DNA from: Branchinecta lynchi
Taxonomy: Eukaryota; Arthropoda; Branchiopoda; Anostraca; Branchinectidae
Length of the DNA stretch: 64,000 nt
Reading direction: 5' to 3'
Assembly: GCA_023053575.1 (NCBI GenBank)
Contig: JAKZAP010000014.1
Location: 15,464,938-15,528,937, forward strand
Positions 11,150 through 21,559 of this stretch are shown piece by piece. A program made the position numbers and the translations under genes. A model generated the notes under the pieces. It was not told the origin of the DNA. It was given only the letters and a program-made list of their open reading frames with translations, and made no database searches. The first letter of the stretch is position 1, and every line of letters starts with the position of its first letter.

Positions 11150-11206
11150 GAGTTTATGAATTAACAAATGCAGTTATGGAAGTAGGTTGCATTAGCATTA
11201 TAGGTA
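11150..11206 (-). mobile_element. Family E fragment
   Basis: Reverse-complement match to the left part of 5218-5590 (GAAGTAGGTTGC and TTATAGGTA blocks). No TIR is left. Confidence 0.55.
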
Positions 11207-11320
11207 CGATGGTTCCTTCGATGTGCATGCGAATACAGTACGATTTTTGCAGTCAGATGCGAATTTCCTCCTTCGCTCCGAACTCTCAACGCATCCACAA
11301 GTTTCCTCAAATTAATGCGA

Positions 11321-11353
11321 ATTCCACGTGCACGTGCGAATTGCACGTGGAAT
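11321..11353. repeat. Perfect inverted repeat, 11-bp arms
   Basis: Arms ATTCCACGTGC (11321-11331) and GCACGTGGAAT (11343-11353) with an 11-base loop. The role is unknown. Confidence 0.7.
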
Positions 11354-12740
11354 CTTATCGTGCTGTGTGGGTGTGTATGTAGCTCTAGCGACACTGGTTC
11401 TTATTTTTTTCTTTTTCTTTAGTGTGATGTTCGGCAAATTGTTTTCTGACAATCCTCACCCAGCTTCTATTGATTCTAATGATTGTATGCACTTGGTAAC
11501 CAGATCTAAGACACCTGATATATTTATCCATGCTCCCTATTTCAGTCGTTCACTTTACGAGTAGCATACTCTAATCTCTCTAGAGTCTACATTTGGGAAA
11601 CATCCCAGTTGGCCTCACACTTCGGATTCTAAAAAGGGGCGTAAAATAACTTAAACAAAGAGGTTATAAGGAGTGAACAATCGAGAACAAAAGCGAAGAG
11701 ACACAAGATAAGCGAGCGTTTCAAGTTAAGAGTAAACATGAAACTTCACAGTGTATACAGATATGAGATGGGGGAGTCTGAGGGATTCCAGCGTCCACGA
11801 CATATGACTATATCATGAGAAAGGGAGAGAGCACTAGTCGCACTGGAGAATATTTCAGGCTTTTACTATAGTCCCTCACGGCACCCTACCACCGTCCTGA
11901 AGAAAAGACCATACTATCAGAAGTTTCAGAACACACAACACAAGGATGGATAAAAAATGGAGACTTAAAGGCTGGTACGCGGCTGGTTGCTGCGAGGGAC
12001 GGGACCTTCTGACTAGCACACCAGTGATAATTCTAGGGATCGACAATTGTGGAGCGGAAACGAATATTTAAAAAAAAAATGAGACTTAAAGCACAATGGA
12101 CACTTCTAATGCTTTACTTTGTATTAAATGCTTCACAAATACACATTTCCGACTTCCTTGAGAAGGCGCTACGAAAATCGGCCGTTTTCTTGTTATCCCT
12201 TGTCTTTACCTCTCTGTCATTTCGGCGATCTAAATCTTAGGAGCTGGGATATCGCGGCAGGAAATTCAAAAACTCCCAGCAATGCTTGATAGAAAAGGAT
12301 TTATTTGAGATGTCACCAAAGTCAAGCCGTAGATGCAGTTTACCTGATTGACAGTTTACCTTAAAGTGCCTATTAAAAGTTTTTCTTTGTGGAATAGTGT
12401 TGTGAAGCTTGATTAGCTTGCTTTATAAAATGTACCAGAATATGCAATAACCTTATAAAAAATAACATAGCTACAAAAATCATTAAAAAACAAATAACCT
12501 ATCCAAATCTGAATTATACAAGCTGATTTATGCATAAAATAAAGATCTACTAAGTATTATAAGAAACATCCCTTTTATCTTTGTCCAAGCTAGTAAATTG
12601 AGCATGTACTGGCCCAAAAAATTACGCTATGAAATATCACAGAGAGGAAACTGTTGAAAAAGCTGCTGATCTAGGGGGTAAGCATTGTTCCTAGGTTGTT
12701 ACAGAGTGGGATTGGGGTAGTTTGATGTGCCCATTGAACT
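11354..12740. other. Intronic sequence, partly AT-rich
   Basis: The part at 12360-12560 is strongly AT-rich. No coding or repeat feature could be supported. Confidence 0.45.
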
Positions 12741-13118
12741 TTAAAGGACCTGTCTTACCTATAATAATAACGCAACCTACTTCCATATTCACTCCATATA
12801 TTTCTAAACACAGAGACCCCAATTTCGTACGGTACATTCTAACCCCTCTAACAAAACCACGCGGATTTTCTCACTAGCCGTGTTTTGCTATCTTCGATGT
12901 GTATCAAGCTGTGGGCGGTTGTCTGCGAGAATTATTTCCACCAGAAAAACAGTTATGTAAATTTTTCCCTGTTTTCGCTGTAACTCAACGGTTCTCGGAA
13001 AAGGCTTAAAACAGCGAACACCGTGGGTTATTTGTTGAAAGCACAGCCTAGTTTTAAAGTATTCAAATATTTTAAAATACTGCAAGTTGAATAGTGAATA
13101 GTGCGAGGGGTCCTTTAA
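12741..13118 (+). mobile_element. Family E piggyBac-like MITE, copy 2, TTAA on both sides
   Basis: TTAA at 12741-12744 is followed by AGGACC. The other end reads GGGGTCCT and then TTAA at 13115-13118. Length is about 378 bp including the TTAA pair. The body aligns with 5218-5590. Exact TTAA targets and inverted AGGAC ends are the piggyBac hallmark. Confidence 0.88.
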
Positions 13119-13161
13119 AGGGTGATGGGGCTGGTTGCTGCAGAATTAATGTCTCCAGTGC

Positions 13162-13559
13162 GGCTGTTCTCCGACAAAACCTATCTACCATGAAAATCAA
13201 ATTTTAGTTAGGAGTGGATCCCACCTAATCAGACCACGAGGAATTCAATGGTGAAATCAGAATTTGTGTATGAGGCTTCGTTTCTTAGATCCCACCTAGT
13301 ATCTACACAAGGTCTCAACTTTATTTTCGGGCTTTACCTAGTATGTACATACTATAAATTTGCTTTTTCTCCAAAACCTAGAATCTGACAAACCTACGCT
13401 CCACTAGCAACAAAGTCATCAGCATCATCACTTTATTGTTTACAAAACTAGGCTACATTAGTTTGCTGAATTATAGGAAAAAAGAAGCAGTTTTAAAAAC
13501 AACGGTTTCGCGTTTTTCTTGGAAGCTACTCAGATACAGGTTTTGTCGGAGGACAGCCG
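13162..13559. mobile_element. Family T candidate MITE with 21-bp TIRs
   Basis: Left end GGCTGTTCTCCGACAAAACC and the right end reverse-complements to GGCTGTCCTCCGACAAAACC, one mismatch. About 398 bp. It ends only about 40 bp from the donor side of exon 3. No second copy or target duplication was found. Confidence 0.7.
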
Positions 13560-13601
13560 AATTCTACCTGTCAAGAAAAAAAATCACAAGCCATTACTTA
13601 C

Positions 13602-13779
13602 ATTTGTAACGGTAGGGTTTAGGGCTGGCGTATAGATCAAGCTAATATTCTGTCTTCCAGGGCCACCATTTGCCACTTCTACTCCTAGTAAGACCACAGT
13701 ATCCATGGAATTTGTAACGGCGAATAGGTAGCCTCCGTCTGGGTTATCTGGCTTCACAGTGGCTAATATGGAAAAATCC
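13602..13779 (-). CDS. COL18A1-like: Collagen XV/XVIII-like gene, exon 3: middle of TSPN domain
   Basis: A 178-base exon between a CATTTTTAG acceptor and a GTAAGT donor. The first G completes an Arg codon begun in exon 2. Then 59 residues follow without a stop, starting DFSILATVKPDNPDGG and including YLFAVTNSMDTVVLLGVEVA and QNISLIYT. It ends in phase 0. Known from the family: collagens XV and XVIII have, in the middle of the TSPN domain, an R-D-F-S-L-L strand, then G-V-(L/I)-F-A-I-T-D-S and an L-L-Y-T/I-L-Y-Y-T strand. The match is close and in order. The domain is secreted and structural, and no catalytic residues are expected. Alternative: another TSPN-bearing collagen (V/XI, IX, XII type), judged less likely because of the F-A-(I/V)-T-(D/N)-S motif. 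Confidence 0.95.
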
Positions 13780-14692
13780 CTAAAAATGACACCAGAGTTA
13801 ACACCACTATTAATTCTGCGGAAGATGGGGTACTGATTTAAAACTATACTCTATTTGAAAAAAAAATCAAAAAAATCTCAGGATGTTTTTAGCGGCGCCT
13901 CAACCACGTTGGCTTCGATCAGATACACAGACAAATTTACATAATCGGTCATTTTAACCAATGAGCACATAGGATGTAATAGTCGGGGGCTGGTCCCACT
14001 TGAAAAGGGCCAAAAAAACAAATGTAAAAATCAAAGATAAAACGAAAAATGTAAAAATCTGTATAGTGCTTCAAAGGTACAGAACACTGACATACGCAAT
14101 CTGAAATCTCGCAAATCGATGAAACGAACGTAGATCTACACTTGATTTTGCGCCAATATCCGACTGATAGCCACGACTTGCCATTTATAAATCTCTTACT
14201 CAATAGACAAAACGGAGGTTCGGGAGGGGAGTGGATTGACAGTATAACTTCCACGGGTAACTTTAAGCCTGCTGGTTTTGATCCGATTCAAGTCAGAGGA
14301 TATGTTGCGGCTTTATAGTTTCACAGAAAATGGCTAAGACCCGACAGTCTATTTACACATCATTAAAATGCGTTACTCAGTTTGTCCGCTGTCCACAGAT
14401 GATGGATTCAATTAACTTAATCTTTCGGATGTGTGTTACCTCTATGTGCCTGTCCCTCTATGCTTGAAATATTTCCCAGCTAACCAACTGAAATATTAAG
14501 CCATGGCCGAAAAATAAGCGCCCGCTTATCGTCTTTAATCGTGCAACTGGAGGCTTGTTTTCAAATGTTTTTTATGACGTTATGTTTTGACGTAAAAACA
14601 ACAAATCGGCTTGTCCGTTATCTGTTTTTTTAGATTATATTGAATTGAACATTCAAATTCAAAATCTCAGCTTCTGGATTAATTTTGGGTTG
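13780..14692. other. Intron 2 sequence, no recognised feature
   Basis: The exon-3 acceptor tract is at its start on the minus strand. The 101-residue antisense frame at 13949-14254 has no recognised domain. Confidence 0.45.
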
Positions 14693-14840
14693 TAAAGTAA
14701 GCAGCACACACCCTGAACGTCATTACTAGAGCCTGGAGTAAGCAAAAAAAAATACAAAATCCCTTAGATGGGTCAAAATGGTTCAGTGTATTCAAATATC
14801 AGATGTCAAAATAAGCTGCCTTTTCAGTTAAATTTAAAGG
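14693..14840 (+). repeat. Family S dispersed repeat, copy 2
   Basis: Same order of blocks as 8150-8283 (CTGAACGTCATTACTAGAGC, A-rich stretch, GTGTATTCAAATATC, CAGTTAAA). Confidence 0.6.
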
Positions 14841-14929
14841 AATCACCAATTCTTGCAATTTTTCCGCATCTGGACTCCTCACAGTAGCCTACCTATGGCA
14901 AAGCTACTAAGGCGTTTGACTTAGAACCA

Positions 14930-15030
14930 TGACAGGCAAGCGGGTCAGTGGCTGAGTATCGTCGCCGAGAGACTTGGTTGTCGATCGTATCAATGGCCGT
15001 GCAATGATGGGCTTGCCTGTTTTTTTTGTT
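14930..15030 (+). repeat. tRNA-like SINE head (candidate)
   Basis: GGTCAGTGGCTGAGT at about 14943 resembles an A box and a degenerate GGTTGTCGATC follows at a plausible distance. Flanking ACAGGCAAGC and GGGCTTGCCTGT are inverted. A T-run follows at about 15020. The boundaries are uncertain. Confidence 0.4.
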
Positions 15031-16194
15031 TTTTGTTAAGTTATATTATCTTTACAATTCTATTCATAACTTAACAATTACCTTAATATTTTCAGCTTTA
15101 CTTTTTACAATAAAAAAAAAGTATTAAAAATCAAAATCAATGAAAAGCATTCAAAATGATTCTTGTAACATGAAAACGAGTCAAAACACACACTAACCAA
15201 ACAAAAAACAAAACAGAAGAGCACAACCCACGCCGATAGGTGCCCTTCCGCTATAGGGCACCTCTACTGTGGTGGCAAAAACAACTATATCCAAAACGAA
15301 AACAAGACTCGGATTCTTTTACAATAAAAAACAAACACACCAACCTCCCAACTGTAAAACTTTACATTAAATCATAATATTCTATTTAAATTTTCCCATA
15401 AAACAAACAAAATGATTTCAATGTGCTCTATTATTACAAGAACCAAAACATTGGCAATAGAACACCCTGTTGCCTGTTTGCGATAAGGTCTGATAGGCGA
15501 ACTAACAAGTGCAGTTCGGTGTGGATTAAACAAAAACCATCACAGTGTCCAGGAAAGAGGGCTGTAGGGGAAACAAAGACGTAGTCTTCAGATTGCTGTC
15601 ATCGGATTGAGCTAGTGTTTTCCTTTTCTTTGTCTTGTTATGTTCTTATTTGATAGTGCAAAACGGAATATATTTTCCCCACAAGTTTGTTTTTCCAACT
15701 TGAGCGGCTTTTAGCCTGAAGAGGACCCTTGCCAATAAGTTCTTGCTTTTGTTTTGTCAAATGGTCGACTGACTGACAAAAGAAGTCCAAACAAAATGTT
15801 GCACTTTAAATACACAATGGAATTTTTTCAATATTTTTTTTTTTTTAACCAGCTTAGCCATTTTTCACACTTTTCATACTTGATTTTGACACAAGCTTGA
15901 TGCTACTTCTCCTCTATCCTCGATGACATGAAGTCCTAACTTACCCTAATCTTTAAACAAACATTTAAGAAATTACATTATTTAGCCTATACTTTTTTAT
16001 AAAAATTTTTTTAAAGAATAACTAATTTAATCTATCAATCTTTAAAAACATTAAAGAAATTTTCTTCATTGCCTGCTCATAAAATTTGAAACTAATAAAA
16101 CCAAAAAATATGACTTGTGTATATGACTTATCTAAGTTAAAGCAGTCACATTTTATAGTTTAAATATTTTAAAATACAAAGCTCTAGGCACTGT
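15031..16194. other. AT-rich intron 2 sequence
   Basis: Long A/T-rich stretch. A hairpin with 8-bp arms AGGTGCCC/GGGCACCT is at 15239-15264. A family D remnant lies at about 15690-15750. No coding signal was seen. Confidence 0.5.
15690..15750 (+). repeat. Family D fragment (CTGAAGA box kept, GAAA lost)
   Basis: GAGCGGCTTTTAGC, CTGAAGA (15716-15722) and GGACCCTTGCCAA match the copy at 20160-20190. The partner strand after it has decayed. Confidence 0.6.
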
Positions 16195-17612
16195 CTTTTT
16201 GGGATCCCAAAACGTAAGTGGAGGGATACCTATGACATCGCAAAAGTTGTCCGTCTGTCCGTCCGTCCGTCCGTCCGTCTGTAAGCACGATAACTCTCGA
16301 AGGAAATGAGATATTTTGATGAAACTTGGTGAGAAGGTTCGTTGGGTCGTCGGACCAGTCAAGTTCGTAGATGGGCTTTGTAGCTCTACATTTAGGGGTG
16401 GGGGAGGGGATTGAAATTAAGGGACAAACAAAATATTTTGAAACAGCTAATGTGATAGTCGATTATGGGGTAAGAAGACATGCTGAACACGATGGTGAAA
16501 ACCATTTTGTCATCGGACAAGTAGTTCGCCCGGAATCCGGCCAAAACCAGAAAGTTTGTTCAAAGTAAAAGTTTTATTTGAAGTTGATTAGATGTTCGAT
16601 TTAGGGGTAGGAAGACATGCTGAAGACGATGGTGAATTTTCTCGACGGACAAGTATTTCGCCCGGAATCCGGCCAAAACCGGAAAGTTTGTTGAAAGTAA
16701 AAGTTTTATTTGAAATTGATTAGATGTTCGATTTAGGGGTAGGAAGACATGCTGAAGACGGTGGTGAAAACTATTTTCTCGATGGACAAGTATTTCGCCC
16801 GGAATCCGGCCCAAACCGGAAAGTTTGTTGAAAGTAAAAGTTTTATTTGAAGTTGATTAAATGTTCGATTTAGAGGTAGGGAGACATGCTGAAGACGATG
16901 GTGAAAACTATTTTCTCGACGGACAAGTATTTCGACCGGAATCCGGCCCAAACCGGAAAGTTTGTCAAAATTAAAAGTTTAATTTGGAGTTGATTGGATG
17001 TTCGATTTAGGGCAAGAAGACATGCTGAACACTTATGTGAAAACAAGTTTCTACCCGGACATGTAGTTCGTCCGGAATCCGGCCAAAACCGGAAAACTGT
17101 TGGAAGTCAAAGTTTTATTTCTAGTTGATTAGATAAGCGATTTAGGGGTAAGAAGAGATGCTGAGTCCCTGTGTGACAATCGTATTTTACCCGGACATAT
17201 AGTTCGACCGGAATCCGGCTGGAATCGGAAAATTTGTTATAAGCTAAATTTCTATTTGAAGTTGATTAGATGTTCATTACTGGGGAAAGAAGATACCCTG
17301 ATTTCGTCTTTGAGCTTTCTTTTTTCGCCGGACAAGTAGTTCTGGAGTTCGGCCGGAACCGGGAAAATGGCAGAAGTGGCAGGAAGTTTTCGTCAAAACA
17401 GATATGACTTATAGGGGTAAACACACATGCTGAATCCAAATCTGAACTTGGTTTTCTCAGGTGATTAGCTATTTGGCCTTAATCTGTTTCTGAATTTTAA
17501 TTGTAAGAATGTTCAAGGAGTCTGGCGAAGACTGGATCTGGCTAAGACAAGACCCAGTTGTCTGGATCAGATATTGAATTTTTGGGATCCCATCGAAACC
17601 TTTGGTCTTGTT
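16195..17612 (+). mobile_element. Family A element, longest copy
   Basis: About 1418 bp. The left end is TTTTTGGGATCCCAAAACG and the right end is TTTTTGGGATCCCATCGAAACC then TTTGGTCTTGTT. Next to the left end are (GTCC)n units (16258-16277). The core has about seven degenerate tandem units of ~130 bp, each with TTGATTAGATGTTCGATTTA, AGACATGCTGAA, GGACAAGTA and GGAATCCGGCC. The repeated MGRIP frames are translations of these units, not genes. Ends with palindromes, a microsatellite and a tandem core recall PEARL/DINE-1-type non-autonomous Helentrons (inference). Confidence 0.85.
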
Positions 17613-17701
17613 CAGAATGCCCTTTCGTCCTTAGAACATCTCTCTTACAGTGAAAAGTAGCCTACTTCGGACTACAGCTAACGATTGACCCGCCTGCGTA
17701 C

Positions 17702-17953
17702 TAGTATGGTAGTAGTACGAAAACGTTGCATGTAATACTGTGTAATAGCAAAGAATACTAACATTTAATGTGCCTCAGACTGGTTCAATCTTATGTAGTA
17801 GTATCCAGTAGTATCCTGTCTTGCCTTAGTGGCATCCAGTCTTGCTAATAGTAGCATTTAGTAGTATGCAGTAACACGGTAGCCATGAAGTAGAAGCATG
17901 TAGTAGCATCGTTAGTACTGCATGCAACTTTTTCGTACTATTTCATAGTACTA
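17702..17953 (+). mobile_element. Family B MITE, copy 1
   Basis: About 252 bp with ~38-bp imperfect TIRs centred on AGTACGAAAA(C/A)GTTGCATG. The interior repeats TAGTAGTA/CAGTAGTAT motifs. An inverted copy is at 40431-40687. It stands 80 bp from exon 2. Confidence 0.82.
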
Positions 17954-18033
17954 TTTTGAGATAAATTTTTCATCGGGGAGAGGAGGACAGGGGCACTAAA
18001 GAAAACAGCAGAAAGGAAATTTCGTAAGCCTAC

Positions 18034-18199
18034 CTCGGCAGCGAGTCTGGAATGAAGAGTCTGTAAGGAAACTTGAGATCGGCGCCAAGCAGGAACCCGA
18101 ATGCAGGAAATGAGTCCAACCCCGCGTCCATATACTGAGTCGTCGGATCCACGAACGGCACTGTTATGGCACTGATAAGATCCCATTCTTGGTATACCT
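18034..18199 (-). CDS. COL18A1-like: Collagen XV/XVIII-like gene, exon 2: start of TSPN domain
   Basis: A 166-base exon after a CTGTCTCTTTCAG acceptor, ending CTGCCGAG before a GTAGGC donor. It starts in phase 1 (AG completes a Glu codon with the G of exon 1) and ends in phase 2. It encodes 54 whole codons, VYQEWDLISAITVPF... to FPYRLFIPDSLP, closed by a shared Arg. Known from the family: the TSPN domain of collagens XV/XVIII opens with an (E/D)-x-x-L-L-x-x-(I/L) helix and a loop with a hydrophobic F-G-F/F-G-P motif, then leads into the R-D-F-S strand found here in exon 3. The phase match across 4.3 kb makes one gene very likely. A family B MITE stands close to its 3' side. Confidence 0.92.
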
Positions 18200-18233
18200 C
18201 TGAAAGAGACAGCAGACAGTATGAACTATGCAA
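18200..18233 (-). promoter_or_regulatory. Acceptor tract of exon 2
   Basis: TGTCTGCTGTCTCTTTCAG on the minus strand, pyrimidine-rich. A second AG two bases on would break the phase with exon 1, so the first is chosen. Confidence 0.75.
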
Positions 18234-18500
18234 ATTAAAATATTCTCTATTCTTTTTTTATCTGGTGTCTATCCTGTTTTAAAGAAAAAGGATATTAAAG
18301 CTATGCGATCCTCTTATTTTCGTTTTTGTAGATTTCTTTATTTTCTCCCTCCTTGGCAAAGAAATTCCAAAATTATTAGTAATTACTCGCTACCGGATAT
18401 CACGGAGAAATTGTCTGTTCTCCACAGAAAACTGTCCGAAACGGCGTACGCGTCTGTCGCCCTCTCATGGGCTTATTCGTCTGTTTGACTCGTAAGTAGA
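18228..18500 (+). pseudogene. Possible LINE C-terminal remnant
   Basis: An 86-residue frame includes SYFRFCRFLYFLPPWQRNS and ISNYSLPDITEKLSVLHRKL, which resembles C-terminal segments of some LINE polyproteins (R-Y-x-R-x-x-R-x-L-x-x-P-P-W type). There is no RT motif beside it. Recognition is by impression only. Confidence 0.4.
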
Positions 18501-18778
18501 TTTTGTTTGTATGTGTAGTGTTTTGCATAATTATGTCTTCATATATTTTTTGTACTCTACTGTTTTCGTCTTGTACGATTTGTGGGTTGAAAATAAATTA
18601 TTAATAGGGCGAATTAAATGCTCAACTTATGGCTTTGCACTGGTTCAAGTGGATTGCATTTGTGCTTCACCCCCAGCTTCACACTGCGTTCCGTTTTCGC
18701 AGACGTTCAACAAATTCGTCAACGAAAATGATAGCATCGAGCCACAAGCTCGTGCTCCGCCGTTTTTGCCAAAACGAA

Positions 18779-19374
18779 AAAGACCAAAGGTTTCGATGGG
18801 GTCCCAGAATTTATTGTTTGTTGGACTTCTTGATCCAGAAAATCGAATCTTGTAAATATCCCGTCTTCGCCAGGCCCCTATCATTTGTCCCTAGTAAACC
18901 GCTTAAAAATGTACACAAATGTTACCGTAGTCAGACGAGTAGGTCTAACAGATTTTCGAGTAGGCTATATAGGTCTAACAAATTTTCGGGTTTTGGTGAA
19001 TTTCGGCAGAATAACTTGCCTGACAAGAAAATAAAGTTCAGAAATTGATTCAACGCGTGTTCTTACACACGATGAGAGCCCTTAATCAACTTAAAAATGA
19101 ACTTTTATCTCAGCATGTCCTCTGCTTACCATCGACTGTCTCATTAGCTTTTAAAAAATGTTGTGTTGCCCTTAATCTGAAACCCCCTTCCCCACCCCTA
19201 AACCTAGTGGAACAAAGACCATTTACGACCATGACCTTTACTTTGACCCAAAGAATCCTTCCACCAAGTTTGAACGAAATATCTCATCCCCTTCGAGGGT
19301 TATCCTGCTGACAGGCGGACAACTTTTGTAAAGTCATAGCTATCCCGTCACTTACGTTTTCGGGTCCCAAAAAC
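18779..19374 (-). mobile_element. Family A element, diverged short copy
   Basis: It begins GACCAAAGGTTTCGATGGGG with a changed box (GGGTCCCAGAA) and ends ACGTTTTCGGGTCCCAAAAA. Between are CCCCTTCCCCACCCCTAAA and the CGAGGGTTATCCTGCTGACAG segment. Both boxes carry substitutions, so this is an older copy. The 139-residue frame at 18629-19048 runs across its edge and is not taken as a gene. Confidence 0.75.
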
Positions 19375-19394
19375 ACAATCCTGCGTGAAATAGG

Positions 19395-19650
19395 GGTTAA
19401 CATTCAAACTCGTAAGCGAAGTGTCGCTAGTCCGAGTCTCGGTGTGCCTACCAATTGGTTTGAGGGGCGGGTTTGTGGCGTATGGCACGCGATAGTCCAC
19501 CCAGCTTCAAATGGGTCTCAGGAGAAATCTGGGGAAGGTGACAGGAAGGGTGTCCGAAACCACCAGGATAGCTGGCCCCCAACCGTCCATTGTACTTCGT
19601 GGCTGAGGGCGGAGAATCGGAGATGAGCACCGCGCTTCCTTCACCTAACA
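19395..19650 (+). mobile_element. Family L SINE, diverged copy
   Basis: Shares CCACCCAGCTTCAAATGGGT, GGAGAAATC-GGGGAAGGTGAC and GGCTGGCCCCCAnCC with 10469-10776, in the same order. The tRNA head is decayed and no duplication was seen. Confidence 0.8.
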
Positions 19651-19860
19651 TGCCGAGTCCCCAGACCTGCCGCGAGTCCGGAAAATTTGAGTCCGAGACA
19701 AGTCCGAGTCCTTGAAAAAGGCGTCTCGAGACGAGTCCAGAGTCCGAGTCCACAGCTCTAGCGGACGGACAGCTGCGTGAAAGACGAGTCCGAGTCCTTG
19801 AAAAAGGCGTCTTGAGACCGTCTCGAGACGAGTCCAAAGTCCGAGTCACCAGCTCTGCGA
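19651..19860 (+). repeat. Tandem GAGTCCGAGTCC array
   Basis: Two long units of about 95 bp share GAGTCCGAGTCCTTGAAAAA, GGCGTCT(C/T)GAGAC and AGTCCGAGTCCACAGCTCT, each built from shorter GAGTCCGA motifs. Confidence 0.8.
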
Positions 19861-20089
19861 GTCCTCATTAGAAACGCAAAAAGCAGTGATGTGTTCTAAG
19901 TGAACCGTTTTTATCGCCATTTAGCAGCAACTAAAGACAATTTTAATTTATTTCTGATGTATTGCTAATGATGTGTTGCTAATTCAAATCAGGACTCCAA
20001 GGCTGGAAGCTGTCAGATTATTTATACATGTGATTTTAAATTATTTTTAATAATTATATCCTATCAGAAATACCAAAGAAAAATTATAT

Positions 20090-20290
20090 TTGGCGGTGTA
20101 AAACGGATAAGTCAGCTACATTTTATTAGAGATATATTTCGGCCCTTCTTGCAAAGCTCGAGCGGCTTGAGCCTGAAGAGGACCCTTGCCAAGAAGGTCC
20201 GAAATTTAGCTCTAATAAAACGTAGCTGACTTATCAGTTTCGCACCGTCAAATATGATTCACAGTCAGCTTGGGCTGAAGGAAGATCTAT
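20090..20290 (+). repeat. Family D foldback with hammerhead-like core
   Basis: Inverted arms of about 55 bp (20102-20156 and 20190-20245) share ATAAGTCAGCTAC, TTTTATTAGAG and TTTCGG(C/A)CCTTCTTG. On the plus strand CTGAAGA (20173-20179), a perfect GGACC/GGTCC stem, GAAA (20201-20204) and GTA (20222-20224) sit in the order of a type I hammerhead ribozyme. GCTGAC follows GTA. Such ribozymes are known from terminal repeats of Penelope-like elements; no Penelope RT was found here. Confidence 0.6.
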
Positions 20291-20388
20291 CACCAAAGGA
20301 AAACAAAAGTATACAGCTGGTGTATGGGTAAAAAGTTAAAAAAAGGCAGGGAATATTTCTTTCGCTAATTTGATTTGAAATTCTCATA

Positions 20389-20693
20389 GAGCGTGTTCCA
20401 CCCTTCCACAAATAGTAACTATTAGTTACTATTTCCGTTCCAACCTCACCAAAAGTTACTACGCTGACCGTTCCAACCTTCTCGAAATAGTAAGTAATAG
20501 TAACTATTTGCTTACCACGTTTGGGAGCGTAGTAAGTGTAGTAACTACGGATCTCTATAATGTGATTGGTCGGATTTGCCCGTGGCATGATATTCTGCTG
20601 GAAAATAGAAAAATCGTTCCAGCCTTGACGGCAAAAAGCCAGAATTCTTGACGTCACGCGTAGTAACTACGGTAAGTAGGATGGAACACGCTC
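20389..20693 (-). mobile_element. Family C MITE, intact copy
   Basis: About 305 bp. Left GAGCGTGTTCCACCCTTC, right ATGGAACACGCTC, reverse orientation to 4494-4796. The interior has the TAGTAACTATTAGTTACTA and GACGTCA motifs. Confidence 0.9.
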
Positions 20694-21559
20694 ACAGCAA
20701 TTCTGCTGAAAATCCGCCGTATTTTCGGGAAGGAAAGGTACAATGAGCGGGAAAGGAGTTTCACTTAGGGGTTCACATGTGTTTCTGTTATTCCCGAATA
20801 CTCTTGGCTGATTTCACGATTCTGCAAAAACATTAAGTATAGAATAGCCATTCCTATCCACTGGGAATGATTCCTCTCCCATTTTCCGCAATATTACAAA
20901 CCTCTTTAACGACTCAAATTGCGCAACACACAAGAAAGGCGTATAGGTGAAGCTGGAAATCAGTAATTCCAATTCAATTAAATTCAAGACTTTTACTCCG
21001 GCCAGAAGCCATAAGCAAACACTACAACACGCACACTGGTCTTTTGTATACATAGAACAGAACAGAATGTAATTACCGAAAAAAGCCCGAGGGCCATGGC
21101 AACAAAAATTGTAAAAACTGCACTCACTTACATAGCTAGCACACAGCTCCTATTCTAAAAATCTCCTTTTATGCTCCATCGCAAGCCTCAAGTAACATCC
21201 AAGTATTTTTACAGTAACAAAACATTCATCCTACATCATCCTTACCATCCATTCTTCTTAAACACTCTCTCACCAAATACCTCCTTTCTCCATTCATTCA
21301 ATTCCACACAATCACACATCAAATGAACTACGCTTTCGTCCTCATGTACCACGCATAGGACAGAAGTAAGGAGCAATTCTCTCGTTTACTTTACCAATAT
21401 ATTTTCTCCTTGCCCCTAAGTGGTAAACTATTACATATTAACCCAAACGGGCAAAGACAGGCGAAGCCACGGGTTGCATAATGCCAGAACTATGCAATTT
21501 TGCCATAGTAGCAACCGATTTCTTAGAGATGTATGGAAAACAGTCCATTCTGCCACGTG
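20694..21559. other. Intron 1 sequence, no recognised feature
   Basis: Only GCCCGAGGGCCATGGCAACA near 21083 resembles sequence elsewhere (near 54270, reversed). No coding feature. Confidence 0.45.

Noticed and set aside
16560..16951. Repeated MGRIP... frames
   Set aside because: They are tandem ~130-bp core units of family A in frame by chance, and occur in all copies.
18629..19048. 139-residue frame
   Set aside because: It crosses the edge of a family A element, has no recognised domain and no splice context.
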